Source: Shinella granuli
Lineage (GTDB): Bacteria; Pseudomonadota; Alphaproteobacteria; Rhizobiales; Rhizobiaceae
DNA length: 64,000 bases
Assembly (NCBI RefSeq): GCF_004341885.1
Contig: NZ_SLVX01000009.1
Span: 62,001-126,000, forward strand
Direction: 5' to 3'
The notes beneath the pieces were generated by a model. It saw nothing but the letters and a program-made list of their open reading frames with translations. It was not told where the DNA came from and searched no databases. A program made the translations under genes and the position numbers. Positions 15,892 to 24,254 of the stretch are shown in pieces. Every line of letters begins with the position of its first letter. Position 1 is the first letter of the stretch.

Positions 15892-17253
15892 TCAGGCCAG
15901 CGCGATGGCTCTTTCCAGATCGGCGATCAGGTCGTCGGGATGTTCGAGACCGATGGAAAGGCGCACGTAGCCGGGCGTGACGCCGGTTGCGAGCTGGTCT
16001 TCCAGCGAGAGCTGCGAATGGGTCGTCGTCGAAGGATGGATCGCCAGCGAGCGCGCATCGCCGATATTGGCGAGATGGTAGAAGAGCTGGAGACTGTCGA
16101 TGAAACGGCGCCCCGCCTCGCGACCGCCCTTCAGCTCGAAGCCGACCAGCGCGCCGAAGGAGCCCGGCGTAAAGTATTTTTCCGCCCGCGCCTTGGCGGC
16201 ACCCTCCTGGAATTTCGGGAAGATGACACGCTCGACCTTGGCGTGGCCCTTGAGATATTCGGCGACCTTCACCGCGTTCTCGTTATGCTGGCGCAGGCGC
16301 AGCGGCAGGGTTTCGAGGCCCTGGATGAACTGGAAGGCGTTCTGCGGGCTGATCGCCGCGCCGAGGTCGCGCAGGAGCACGGCACGGGCGCGCAGGATAT
16401 AGGGGTGGAAGGCGATGGCCTCGGCCTTCTCGATCCAGGTCTTGCCCTGGTAGCTGGCGTCCGGCTCGGTGAGGTTCGGCTGGCGGGCCGGGTTCTCCGT
16501 CCAGGGGAAGGTGCCGCTGTCGACGATCGCGCCGCCGATGGAGGTGCCGTGGCCGCCGATATATTTCGTCGTCGAATAGACGACGATGGCAGCGCCATGC
16601 TCCAGCGGGCGAATGATCAGCGGCGCAGCGGTGTTGTCGACGATGAGCGGAATGCCGTGGCGGCGGCCGATGGCGGCGACCTCGGATATCGGGAAGACCT
16701 CCAGCTTCGGGTTCGGCAGGGATTCGGCATAATAGGCGCGGGTGCGCGCGTCCGTCGCCTTCTCGAAGGCTTCCGGATCGGACGCATCGACGAAGCGGGT
16801 CTCGATGCCAAAACTCTTCAGCGTGGCGGCGAAGAGCGCCCAGGTGCCGCCATAGAGGCCGGCGGCGCTGACGATGTTGTCGCCGGCCCGCGCCAGGTTG
16901 AGGATCGCGAAGGCCGAGGCCGCCTGGCCGGAGGCGAGCGCAAGCGCGGCCGCGCCGCCTTCCAGCTCGGCGAGGCGCTGCTCGAAGGCGTCCTGCGTCG
17001 GGTTGGAGACGCGGGTATAGAGATGGCCGGGCGCTTCGAGGGCGAAGAGCTTGTCGGCGCCGTCCGTGCCGGGCAGTTGGAAGGACGAGGTCTGGTAGAT
17101 CGGCACGGCGACCGCGCCGCTCGCCGGATCGAAGCGGAAACTGCCGCCGTGCAGCGCGATGGTTTCCGGATGGCGGCTCTTGAAGGTGGCGGTTCCGGCC
17201 GGGACGGTGACGATATCCTGCTCGGCGACCTCGGGGGATTGATGGATCGTCAT
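15892..17253 (-). CDS. O-acetylhomoserine (thiol)-lyase / sulfhydrylase
   Basis: The 453-residue PLP enzyme of the Cys/Met metabolism family makes homocysteine or methionine from O-acetylhomoserine and sulfide or methanethiol. Visible landmarks are 'PIYQTSSFQLPGTDGAD', 'RVSNPTQDAFEQRLAELEGG', 'ASGQAASAFAILNL' and the PLP-Lys motif 'YSTTKYIGGHGT' (Lys230). The insertion 'WIEKAEAIAFHPYILRARAVLLRDLG' distinguishes it from cystathionine gamma-synthases and fits the MetY type. ATG 17253 follows AAGGAG. It is the last gene of the operon starting at 20394 and would fix sulfur released by the imported compounds. A role with methanethiol is inferred. Confidence 0.92.
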   Translation of the reverse strand: MTIHQSPEVAEQDIVTVPAGTATFKSRHPETIALHGGSFRFDPASGAVAVPIYQTSSFQLPGTDGADKLFALEAPGHLYTRVSNPTQDAFEQRLAELEGGAAALALASGQAASAFAILNLARAGDNIVSAAGLYGGTWALFAATLKSFGIETRFVDASDPEAFEKATDARTRAYYAESLPNPKLEVFPISEVAAIGRRHGIPLIVDNTAAPLIIRPLEHGAAIVVYSTTKYIGGHGTSIGGAIVDSGTFPWTENPARQPNLTEPDASYQGKTWIEKAEAIAFHPYILRARAVLLRDLGAAISPQNAFQFIQGLETLPLRLRQHNENAVKVAEYLKGHAKVERVIFPKFQEGAAKARAEKYFTPGSFGALVGFELKGGREAGRRFIDSLQLFYHLANIGDARSLAIHPSTTTHSQLSLEDQLATGVTPGYVRLSIGLEHPDDLIADLERAIALA

Positions 17254-17279
17254 GACAGTACTCCTTTGGTGAGGCGCCC

Positions 17280-17576
17280 TCAGGCGCGAGAGGGGCGGAC
17301 GGACAGGAACACGCCCGCGACGAGAATGCTTGCCGCGGCCCAGAAGGCCTCCGGCGCGTACCACCGGATGCCGTAGAGATGGTCGTTGGTGCAGAGCGCC
17401 TGGGCGAGCGCGCAGAGGTCGCTCGCGCCCGCAAGGCAGGTCACGGCCTGGCGGACGGTGAGATAGTCGTTCTCGACGACCTTGCCGAAGATCAGCCACC
17501 ACCAGCCGACGGCGACGAGGGCGAGAGCACCACCGGCAATGGCGACGGCATGCTGGCCAAGGCGCGCGCTAGACAT
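17280..17576 (-). CDS. Small two-segment membrane protein of unknown function in sulfonate operon
   Basis: This 98-residue protein is not one I recognise. It has two strongly hydrophobic segments (about residues 8-32, containing 'VAVGWWWLIFG', and about residues 72-92, containing 'AAASILVAGVFL') flanking a hydrophilic middle with three Cys in 'TCLAGASDLCALAQALCTND'. Both ends probably face the cytoplasm and the Cys-containing loop the periplasm. Its ATG overlaps the ATPase stop by eight bases and the sulfhydrylase follows after 26 bases, so it is embedded in the operon and probably real. It might be an accessory transporter subunit or a thiol-binding membrane protein; neither is shown. Confidence 0.72.
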   Translation of the reverse strand: MSSARLGQHAVAIAGGALALVAVGWWWLIFGKVVENDYLTVRQAVTCLAGASDLCALAQALCTNDHLYGIRWYAPEAFWAAASILVAGVFLSVRPSRA

Positions 17577-18354
17577 CGTGGGCGATCCCCAGCGTTTCGA
17601 GCAGCGAGCGGCGCAGCGCGATGAGGCTTGCATCGTCCCGCCGGCGCGGATGCGGCCGGTCGACCCGCACCTCCGCGACGATGGCGGCGGGCCTGTCGGA
17701 GAGCACGATCACGCGGTCGGCCAGAAGCAGCGCCTCCTCCACGTCATGCGTGACGAGCAGCGCGGTGAAGCCGGCGCTCTTCCACAGGTCGAGAAGCTCG
17801 TTCTGCATCCTCAGCCGCGTCAGGGAATCGAGCTTGCCGAACGGTTCGTCCAGCAGCAGCAGCTTGGGATCGTTGACCAGCGCCCGGGCAAGCGCGGCGC
17901 GCTGGGCCATGCCGCCGGAGAGCTGGTGCGGGTAGAAATCGGCAAAGCCTTCCAGCTTGACGAGCTCCAGCACCTCGTCGATGCGGTATTCCCGCTCGCG
18001 GATGAGGCCCCGCGCCTCAAGGCCCGTCGCGATATTGCCGCGCACGGTGCGCCAGGGAAACAGCGTCGCATCCTGGAAGACGAGGATGCGGTCCGGGTTC
18101 GGCGCGGTAACGGGCCGACCATCTTCCAGCACCCTGCCGGTCGTCGGCGTCTCCAGCCCGGCGGCAAGGCGCAGCAACGTGGACTTGCCGCAGCCCGACG
18201 GGCCGAGCAGAGCGACGAACTCGCCGGGCGCGATCGTCAGGCTCACATTGTCGAGAACCTTCAGTTCCTTGCCGTCGAGCTCGTAGCGGTGGGAAACGCC
18301 TTCCACATCGAGCGCGATGCTGGCGGCGGGGGCTTCTGCAAGGGCGAGCGCCAT
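17569..18354 (-). CDS. Sulfonate/taurine-type ABC transporter ATP-binding protein (SsuB/TauB-like)
   Basis: The 261-residue protein has Walker A 'GPSGCGKST' (residues 51-59), Q-loop 'LVFQDATLFPWRTVRGNI', signature 'QLSGGMAQRAALARALV', Walker B 'LLLLDEPFGKLDS' and H-loop 'VTHDVEEALLL'. The 'LFPW' and 'GMAQRAALARAL' blocks are characteristic of the nitrate/sulfonate/taurine ATPases. The ATG overlaps the permease stop by one base (TGATG). It powers the permease at 18354 with the binding protein at 19360. Confidence 0.92.
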   Translation of the reverse strand: MALALAEAPAASIALDVEGVSHRYELDGKELKVLDNVSLTIAPGEFVALLGPSGCGKSTLLRLAAGLETPTTGRVLEDGRPVTAPNPDRILVFQDATLFPWRTVRGNIATGLEARGLIREREYRIDEVLELVKLEGFADFYPHQLSGGMAQRAALARALVNDPKLLLLDEPFGKLDSLTRLRMQNELLDLWKSAGFTALLVTHDVEEALLLADRVIVLSDRPAAIVAEVRVDRPHPRRRDDASLIALRRSLLETLGIAHDV

Positions 18355-19355
18355 CAGAGGATCCCCTTCTGCCAGCCGAGCAGTTCATCGCGCACGAGGA
18401 AGAGCAGCCGCACCAGCCCGGCGCATATCAGCGCCATGACGATGAGGGCGGCATAGACATTGGCATAGGCCGAATAGGCCGTGTTGAACTGGAGATACCA
18501 GCCGAGGCCGAACTTGGCGCCAAGCATCTCGGCGACGACCAGAACGGCGAAGGAATAGTAGAGCCCCATGAACAGGCCGACGAAGACGTTCGGCAGCGAG
18601 GCCGGGATCGCGACCTTGAGGACGAGGAAACGATTGTCCGCGCCGAGGGTGCGGGCGACATCGTAGAAGGAACGGTTCACCTGGCTGACCCCGGCCGCCG
18701 TGAGGATCGCGACCGGAATGCCCGACGCCAGCGCCACGAGAAAGACGGAGGCGTGGAAAGTCGACGGGAAGATGAAGAAGGTGCAGGGGATCCAGGCGCT
18801 CGCCGGCACCGGCCCGATCAGCTTGAGAAGCGGCATGCCCCAATAGGCGAACCGCTTCGACCAGCCGAGCGCGACGCCGCCGGCAAAGCCGACGAGGATG
18901 CCCGAGAAGAAGCCGAGCCCCCACAGGCGCCCCGTATAGGCGATGCAGATCAGCAGCCGCTCCCAGTCGGTGACATAGACGTGCAGCAGGCCCTGCGGCG
19001 GCGAGAAGAACGGCTTCGGCAGCCAGCCGAGCTTGGCCGTCAGCACCTCCCATGCGGCAAGCCAGAGGCCGAGCACGATGAACCACGGCCCGTAGTGGAC
19101 GAGCGTGCGGCCGACCCCGCCGAGCCGGTGGACCGTCACCGACAGCACGAGAAAAATCCCCGCGCCGGCAAGCGTGACGGCTGCGAAAAGCTCCGTCGCG
19201 CCCCAGGTGATGACATCGGGCAGGCCATAGGTCAGCACCGCAGCGAGAGACCAGGTGCCGGCCGCGAAAAGCCCGTTGCGCCAGATGCCCGAAAAGGGAA
19301 GGGCGAGGGATCGCCGCCCTGCCCCGCCGAATGTTTCCTCGACCGCCGTGCTCAT
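18354..19355 (-). CDS. Sulfonate/taurine-type ABC permease with N-terminal membrane extension
   Basis: The 333-residue inner-membrane protein has the SsuC/TauC core: 'AWEVLTAKLGWLPKPFFSPPQGLL', the EAA-like loop 'VARTLGADNRFLVLKVAIPASLPNVFVG' and 'MLGAKFGLGWYLQF'. It is about 70 residues longer than typical SsuC. The extra N-terminal part (about residues 20-85) contains two additional hydrophobic segments ('LFAAGTWSLAAVLTYGL', 'LFAAVTLAGAGIFLVLSVTV'). ATG 19355 begins four bases after the binding-protein stop. The longer frame upstream runs into that gene and is rejected. Confidence 0.9.
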   Translation of the reverse strand: MSTAVEETFGGAGRRSLALPFSGIWRNGLFAAGTWSLAAVLTYGLPDVITWGATELFAAVTLAGAGIFLVLSVTVHRLGGVGRTLVHYGPWFIVLGLWLAAWEVLTAKLGWLPKPFFSPPQGLLHVYVTDWERLLICIAYTGRLWGLGFFSGILVGFAGGVALGWSKRFAYWGMPLLKLIGPVPASAWIPCTFFIFPSTFHASVFLVALASGIPVAILTAAGVSQVNRSFYDVARTLGADNRFLVLKVAIPASLPNVFVGLFMGLYYSFAVLVVAEMLGAKFGLGWYLQFNTAYSAYANVYAALIVMALICAGLVRLLFLVRDELLGWQKGIL

Positions 19356-19359
19356 GGCG

Positions 19360-20394
19360 TCACGCGAAGATGTCGATGGTGATGCGGCTTGCGATCTCTT
19401 CCGGATCGGTGGAGGCATCGATGACGCCGGTCAGCTTCAGGTCCTCGTAGCCGATCCGCACTTCCTTCAGCAGATCCTTGCCGAACCAGTGGTCATGATA
19501 GGTGAAGGCGGCGAGGACCTCCGTCAGATCCTGCAGCGACAGGCCCGGCTTCAGCGTGTCGAAGTACCATTTGGCGACTTCGTCCGGGTGCTTTGACGTG
19601 TACTGGTGGATTTCGAGGTTGGCGGCCGCGACGCGCTTGATGGCATCCTTGTTGGCCTCGTAATAGTCGCCGTTGACGCCGAGCACACAGCAGACGCGAT
19701 CCTGGAAGGTGCCGGTCTGCGTATCGGCGACACGGCGGAAACCGTGCTGCTTCTCATAGGAATAGGCCCAGGGATCCATATGCGCGACGGCATCCGCCTC
19801 GCCCTTCAGCACGCCCTCGGCCACGAGGTCGAAGGGGAAGACCTTCCAGGTGACGTCGGTTTCCGGATTGAGGCCGGCCTTGGCAAGCGCAACGGAGAAG
19901 GCGACGCGCGAGGGCGACATCACGTCGAAGGTGCCGATGGTCTTGCCCTTGAGGTCGGTCAGGGTCTTGATGTCGCTGTCCGGCTGGACCAGGATGCTCT
20001 GGCAACCCCCATGCGAGCCGGCGAAAAGCCGAACGTCGAAACCCTGCTCGATGGGCTTCAGCCAGTCGTAGAGCAGGCCCGGACCGGCTTCGGCCTTGCG
20101 GGTGGCGAGCGCCTGGATGAGCGTCTGGCCGCTCGCGCCCTGATAGAACAGTTCCACATCGAGGCCGTGCTTGGCATAAATGCCCTTGGAAAGGCCGAAG
20201 CCGACGGGAGAATGGCAGGCCGCGACCTCGGTCCATTCCAGCTTGATCGGTATGAGATTGCCGGCAATGGCATAGCGCGTCGAACGGGCGCCGATCACGC
20301 CGGCCGTGGCGGCGAATGCGGTGACGCCCGCCGCCTTGATCAGGCCGCGGCGCGACAGGCCCCTGGAAAGGATGGTTTCGGATTGCTGGCTCAT
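19360..20394 (-). CDS. Sulfonate-type (NMT1/SsuA-like) ABC substrate-binding protein
   Basis: The 344-residue protein begins with a twin-arginine signal ('LSRRGLIKAAGVTAFAATAG'), followed by a type-II periplasmic-binding fold: 'IPIKLEWTEVAACHSPVGFGLSKGIYAKHGLDVELFYQGASG', where each part matches the SsuA/NMT1 N-terminal lobe. 'LKGKTIGTFDVMSPSRVAF' and 'GEADAVAHMDPWAYSYEKQHG' follow. It is exported folded by Tat and delivers an anionic sulfur compound to the permease. ATG 20394 follows GAGGGGAC. It is the first gene of a five-gene operon and is preceded by motif site D. The exact ligand is unknown. Confidence 0.88.
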   Translation of the reverse strand: MSQQSETILSRGLSRRGLIKAAGVTAFAATAGVIGARSTRYAIAGNLIPIKLEWTEVAACHSPVGFGLSKGIYAKHGLDVELFYQGASGQTLIQALATRKAEAGPGLLYDWLKPIEQGFDVRLFAGSHGGCQSILVQPDSDIKTLTDLKGKTIGTFDVMSPSRVAFSVALAKAGLNPETDVTWKVFPFDLVAEGVLKGEADAVAHMDPWAYSYEKQHGFRRVADTQTGTFQDRVCCVLGVNGDYYEANKDAIKRVAAANLEIHQYTSKHPDEVAKWYFDTLKPGLSLQDLTEVLAAFTYHDHWFGKDLLKEVRIGYEDLKLTGVIDASTDPEEIASRITIDIFA

Positions 20395-20438
20395 CGGATG
20401 TCCCCTCGCGAAATGATGGGGTCAGCCTATCAAAATTA

Positions 20439-20457
20439 TATATAGTTTATAGATTTT
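20439..20457. promoter_or_regulatory. Shared AT-rich motif (site D) upstream of the sulfonate ABC operon
   Basis: TATATAGTTTATAGATTTT lies about 45 bases upstream of the binding-protein start at 20394. It fits the common pattern TATATAAnnnATAGAATTT with two differences. Confidence 0.45.
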
Positions 20458-20759
20458 ATGGATTATTTCATCGCCCGACGGAGGAATATTCTTTTGCCGT
20501 TTGCAGGCATCGCGGTTCCGGCATTCTCCCGATCGCGCGCCCTGCCTTTTCCGCTCCGCCTCTTGCAAGTTTCCGGCGGAGGCCCCCACAGGCAAGAAAC
20601 GCCAGGAATTCCATAGGCAATTCGCCTCCCCCCTCCCCATACGCCGACTGGCCAACGCATTGCACGCGCTGCAGTCGAAACCGGCCGCCACAGGTCCGCC
20701 CCGGGAAGCAATTTCCTCTCCCGTCGTGCAAAATGGAATGTTCGTCCCTTAAATACACT

Positions 20760-20777
20760 AATTACATAGATAATATA
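20760..20777. promoter_or_regulatory. Shared AT-rich motif (site E) upstream of the amino-acid-type ABC genes
   Basis: Read on the minus strand the site is TATATTATCTATGTAATT, similar to the common pattern (TATATAATCTATAGAATT at site G) with three differences. It lies 76 bases upstream of the ATG at 20853. Confidence 0.4.
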
Positions 20778-20852
20778 AAGATATCTTCCGCGCCAGCCAG
20801 AGAGCGTGTCCCGCGGAAGCTCAGTTCTTTTTGAAAACGGGGACATTTCAAT

Positions 20853-21884
20853 ATGATAGTTCAAAAACCCTTCCGGCGGGCCATTCAGGCGGCTGCGGCC
20901 GCCGCCTTCCTTGCCACCACCATGCTTTCGGGTCTCGCCCATGCCGGCCCGACGCTGGACAAGATCAACCAGCGCGGCGCCATCAAGGTCGGCGTCGGCA
21001 CCACGCCGGGCTTCTTCGCGCCCGACAGCAACGGCAAGTGGCAGGGCTTCTTCATCGATTTCGGCCGGGCCCTTTCCATCGCCGTCTTCGGCACGCCCGA
21101 CAAGGTGGAGTTCACCTCCTCCTCGCCGCAGCAGCGCCTTCCCGCCCTCCAGAGCGGCGAATTCGACATCCTGCTGTCCGGCGTGACCGTCACCACCACG
21201 CGCGCCTTCAAGCTCGGCTTCCACTTCGGCCCGACGGTCTTCTATGACGGCCAGGGCATCCTCGTGCGCAAGGACCTCGGCGTCACCAAGGCCGCCGACC
21301 TCGACGGGGCGACCATCGGCGCGCAGAGCGGCACGACGGGCGAGCTCAACGTCGCCGACTTCTTCCGCAAGACGGGCAAGACCTTCACGCCCGTCACCAT
21401 CGAGGATACCGGGCAGTTCATCGACGCGCTCGAATCCGGCCGGGTCGATGCGATCACGCAGGATTCTTCCGATCTCGTCGGCAAGCGCACGCAGTTGAAG
21501 AAGCCCGACGACTACGTGCTCCTGCCCGAGCGCCTGTCCAAGGAGCCGCTCGCACCGGCGATTGCCGGCGGCGACGACCGCTGGCTGGAACTGGTGAACT
21601 GGACGGTGAACGCGACGATCCAGGCGGAAGAGTGGGGCATCACCTCGGCCAATGTCGATGAGTTCCTGGAGACGGACGATCCGGCCATCCAGCGCTTCCT
21701 CGGCGTCGACCCGTCCTTCGCGAACGAGCTCGGGCTCGATCCGAAATGGGCCTATACGATCATCAAGACCGTCGGCAATTACGGCGAGATCTTCGAGCGC
21801 AACCTCAAGCCGCTCGGCTGGGACCGTGGCTATAACAGCCTGTGGACCGACGGCGGCCTGCTCTATTCGCCGCCGTTCCGCTGA
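20853..21884 (+). CDS. AapJ-like polar amino-acid ABC substrate-binding protein
   Basis: The 343-residue protein has a Sec signal peptide ('AAAAAAFLATTMLSGLAHAG') and the type-3 solute-binding fold: 'LDKINQRGAIKVGVGTTPGFF', 'QRLPALQSGEFDILLSGVTVTTTRAF', 'AADLDGATIGAQSGTTGEL' and 'LGVDPSFANELGLDPKWAY'. The overall layout is that of AapJ/BztA, general L-amino-acid binding proteins. ATG 20853 is preceded by GGGGAC. It overlaps the first permease by one base. Location between sulfonate genes and ssuD, with its own motif site E, suggests a sulfur amino acid or sulfonated amino acid as ligand; this is inference. Confidence 0.88.
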   Translation: MIVQKPFRRAIQAAAAAAFLATTMLSGLAHAGPTLDKINQRGAIKVGVGTTPGFFAPDSNGKWQGFFIDFGRALSIAVFGTPDKVEFTSSSPQQRLPALQSGEFDILLSGVTVTTTRAFKLGFHFGPTVFYDGQGILVRKDLGVTKAADLDGATIGAQSGTTGELNVADFFRKTGKTFTPVTIEDTGQFIDALESGRVDAITQDSSDLVGKRTQLKKPDDYVLLPERLSKEPLAPAIAGGDDRWLELVNWTVNATIQAEEWGITSANVDEFLETDDPAIQRFLGVDPSFANELGLDPKWAYTIIKTVGNYGEIFERNLKPLGWDRGYNSLWTDGGLLYSPPFR

Positions 21885-23083
21885 TGTCGGACAGACGCGT
21901 GTTTCGCGCTGTGGTGCCGGGCCCGCCAAGGCCCGGCGCTTTCGGGAAGGTGCGCGCCTGGTGGGGCGGCTGGCCGGTCGGCCAGTTCGCCTTCCTTGCC
22001 GTCGTCGCGCTTTTCGCCGCCCTGTTCGTTCACAACGTGCTCGAAACCATGGCGCGGATCGGCATCCTGCCCGGCTTCGGCTTCCTCTCCAACTCCGCCA
22101 ATTTCGAGATCGGCGAAAGCCCGATCGCCTTTCGCGCGGGGGACACCTATCTGCGCGCGATCCTTGCCGGGCTTCTCAACACGCTGAAGGTCTCCCTCCT
22201 CGGCTGCCTGCTTGCGACGATCCTCGGCGTTGCCGTCGGCATTGCCGGCCTTTCGCGCAATCTCCTGCTGTCCGGGCTCGTGCGCTGGTATATCGAAATC
22301 ACCCGCAACACGCCGCTGCTGCTGCAGCTCTTCTTCTGGATGGGTCTCGCCAAGGCACTGCCCGCCCCGCGCCAGGCCGCCGCGCTCTTCGGCACGGTCT
22401 TCCTCACCAATCGCGGCATCTACATGCCCTCGCTGTCGCTGGAGGGCGGCGTCTTCGGCCTGCCGGCCGCGCTGGCGCTTGCAGGCACGGGCGCCATCGC
22501 GCTGCTTCTCGCGCTGCGCGCCGCCCGCCGGCTGACAGGCAGGACCGGCCTTGCGGCGGTCATCCTCGCCGTCGCCGCGGCGTTTTCCCTTCTCCTCCTC
22601 TCCGGTGCCCGGCCGGTCGCCGAGATACCGGCGCTTTCCGGCTTCAACATTCGTGGCGGGCTCAATCTCTCGCCGGAATTCGCGGCTCTCCTGACCGGCC
22701 TCGTCGTCCGGTTCTCCGCGCTGATCGCGGAGATCGTGCGGGCGGGCATCCAGTCGGTCGGCACCGGCCAGTGGGAAGCGGCGCGGGCGCTCGGGCTGCA
22801 TGACGGCCAGATCATCCGCCTCGTCGTGCTGCCGCAGGCGCTGCGCGTCATCACGCCGCTGACGACGTCGAGCTATCTCGACCTCACCAAGGATTCGAGC
22901 CTTGCCGTCGCCATCGGCTTTCCCGACCTCGTCAGCATCGTCAACACAACGGCCAACACGACCGGCCAGTCCATGGAGGCGCTGATCATCCTGATCGGCA
23001 CCTTCCTTGCCATCAACCTCTCGCTGTCCGCCCTCATGAACGCCTACAACAACCGCGTCGCCCTTCGGGGAGGCACCCGATGA
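21884..23083 (+). CDS. AapQ-like polar amino-acid ABC permease
   Basis: The 399-residue membrane protein matches the long permease type AapQ: an N-terminal segment, 'GDTYLRAILAGLLNTLKVSLLGCLLATILG', 'WYIEITRNTPLLLQLFFWMG', an inserted loop with extra hydrophobic segments, and the EAA loop 'GTGQWEAARALGLHDGQIIRLVVLPQALRVI'. It starts at the TGATG overlap with the binding-protein gene and overlaps the next permease by four bases (ATGA). Together with the 23080 permease it should form a heterodimeric channel. Confidence 0.9.
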   Translation: MSDRRVFRAVVPGPPRPGAFGKVRAWWGGWPVGQFAFLAVVALFAALFVHNVLETMARIGILPGFGFLSNSANFEIGESPIAFRAGDTYLRAILAGLLNTLKVSLLGCLLATILGVAVGIAGLSRNLLLSGLVRWYIEITRNTPLLLQLFFWMGLAKALPAPRQAAALFGTVFLTNRGIYMPSLSLEGGVFGLPAALALAGTGAIALLLALRAARRLTGRTGLAAVILAVAAAFSLLLLSGARPVAEIPALSGFNIRGGLNLSPEFAALLTGLVVRFSALIAEIVRAGIQSVGTGQWEAARALGLHDGQIIRLVVLPQALRVITPLTTSSYLDLTKDSSLAVAIGFPDLVSIVNTTANTTGQSMEALIILIGTFLAINLSLSALMNAYNNRVALRGGTR

Positions 23084-24159
23084 CGGCGGCCGCCCGAACG
23101 CTTGCGACACTGCGCACCGGCCTGTTCGGCACGCGCACGAACACGCTGATCACCGCCGCGACGCTGCTCGTCCTGTCGCAGATCCTGCCGCCACTGCTGC
23201 GCTGGGCCGTGCTCGACGCCACCTTCACCGGCGATGCGGGCGCCTGCACGCGGGAGGGCGCCTGCTGGGCCTTCGTTTCGGCGAAGCTGCGCTTCATTCT
23301 CTTCGCCTTCTACCCGCCGGACCTGCAATGGCGGCCAGCGCTGGTCATCCTGCTCATCGCGGCGATCCTGACGGCGAGCGCCCTGCCCCGCTTCTGGGGC
23401 CGCACGCTGCTTCTCGCCTGGCCGCTGACGATCCTCGCCTGCTGGCTTCTCCTGGAGGGCGCCTTCACCGCGACACCCATCCCCTCCAATCAATGGGGCG
23501 GCCTGCCGGTGACGCTCTTCGTCTGGGCCGTCTGCTTTGCCGCGGCAACGCCCGTCGCCGTGCTGCTGGCGCTCGCCCGCCGCTCGTCGCTCGGCGGGTT
23601 GCGCACCTTCTCGGTGCTCTATATCGAACTGATGCGCGGCACGCCGATGGTCGGCATCCTCTACGTCGCCATGCTGATCCTGCCCATGGCCCTGCCGGAC
23701 GCACTCTCCTTCGACAAGATGCTGCGCGCCATCTTCATGGTGACGCTGTTCTGGGCCGCCTATATCGCCGAGGTCATTCGCGCCGGGCTGCAGGCCATTC
23801 CCGACGGACAGCGGGAAGCGGCGACGGCGCTCGGCCTCGGCTACTGGAGGACACAGCGCCTCGTCATCCTGCCGCAGGCCTTCCGCATCGTCATTCCCGG
23901 CATGGTCAATCTGGCCATCGGCTTCCTTCTGGCGACATCGCTGCTCGCCGTCATCGGCATCTTCGACCTTCTCAACGCCGCCCGCGCCGCGGCGACCGAT
24001 CCGCAATGGCTGGGTTTCTACAACGAGGCCTATATCGTCGTCGCGCTCGTTTACTTCGCCATCTGCTTCAGCGCGTCCCGCTACAGCCGGTGGCTGGAGC
24101 GGCGGCTCACGGCCGGCCGGCAGCCGGCCGGCGCATCGGCCGCGGCGCGCAAGGAATAA
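23080..24159 (+). CDS. AapM-like polar amino-acid ABC permease
   Basis: The 359-residue membrane protein is the AapM counterpart: 'NQWGGLPVTLFVWAVCFAAATPVAVLLALARRS', 'LYIELMRGTPMVGILYVAML', and the EAA loop 'IPDGQREAATALGLGYWRTQRLVILPQAFRIVIPG'. ATG 23080 overlaps the previous stop. Normally an AapP-type ATPase follows; here the next gene is ssuD, and no ATPase of that family lies anywhere in the window. The transporter therefore needs an ATPase encoded elsewhere or shared with another system. Confidence 0.9.
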   Translation: MTAAARTLATLRTGLFGTRTNTLITAATLLVLSQILPPLLRWAVLDATFTGDAGACTREGACWAFVSAKLRFILFAFYPPDLQWRPALVILLIAAILTASALPRFWGRTLLLAWPLTILACWLLLEGAFTATPIPSNQWGGLPVTLFVWAVCFAAATPVAVLLALARRSSLGGLRTFSVLYIELMRGTPMVGILYVAMLILPMALPDALSFDKMLRAIFMVTLFWAAYIAEVIRAGLQAIPDGQREAATALGLGYWRTQRLVILPQAFRIVIPGMVNLAIGFLLATSLLAVIGIFDLLNAARAAATDPQWLGFYNEAYIVVALVYFAICFSASRYSRWLERRLTAGRQPAGASAAARKE

Positions 24160-24194
24160 CTCCGGCGGCGGCGGCACAGAGAATATAATTCCTT

Positions 24195-24213
24195 ACTCAA
24201 ACTATAGAATTTA
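24195..24213. promoter_or_regulatory. Shared AT-rich motif (site F) upstream of ssuD
   Basis: CTCAAACTATAGAATTT sits 42 bases before the ssuD start and shares CTATAGAATTTA exactly with site G at 26892-26910. It implies that ssuD has its own promoter as well as possible read-through from the permease genes. Confidence 0.5.
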
Positions 24214-24254
24214 TTATCCTGTTGCGAACTTTGTTCCAACCTGGAAGACAGCGC

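Larger units (their letters stand above)
20395..20852. other. 458-base divergent intergenic region with two shared motifs
   Basis: This gap separates the leftward sulfonate operon from the rightward amino-acid-type ABC genes. I see no convincing gene in it. It has an AT-rich patch at each end, holding shared motif sites D (20439-20457) and E (20760-20777), one near each operon. The middle is ordinary GC-rich sequence without recognisable structure. Confidence 0.6.

Noticed and set aside
15670-17280. SAM-II type riboswitch upstream of methionine-synthesis genes
   Set aside because: Such elements are common before metA or metZ in Rhizobiales, but the sulfhydrylase here is inside an operon with only 26 bases of leader and no matching fold was seen.
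15793-17376. Plus-strand frame of about 530 codons opposite the sulfhydrylase gene
   Set aside because: Shadow of the conserved PLP enzyme on the other strand; no domain or ribosome site.
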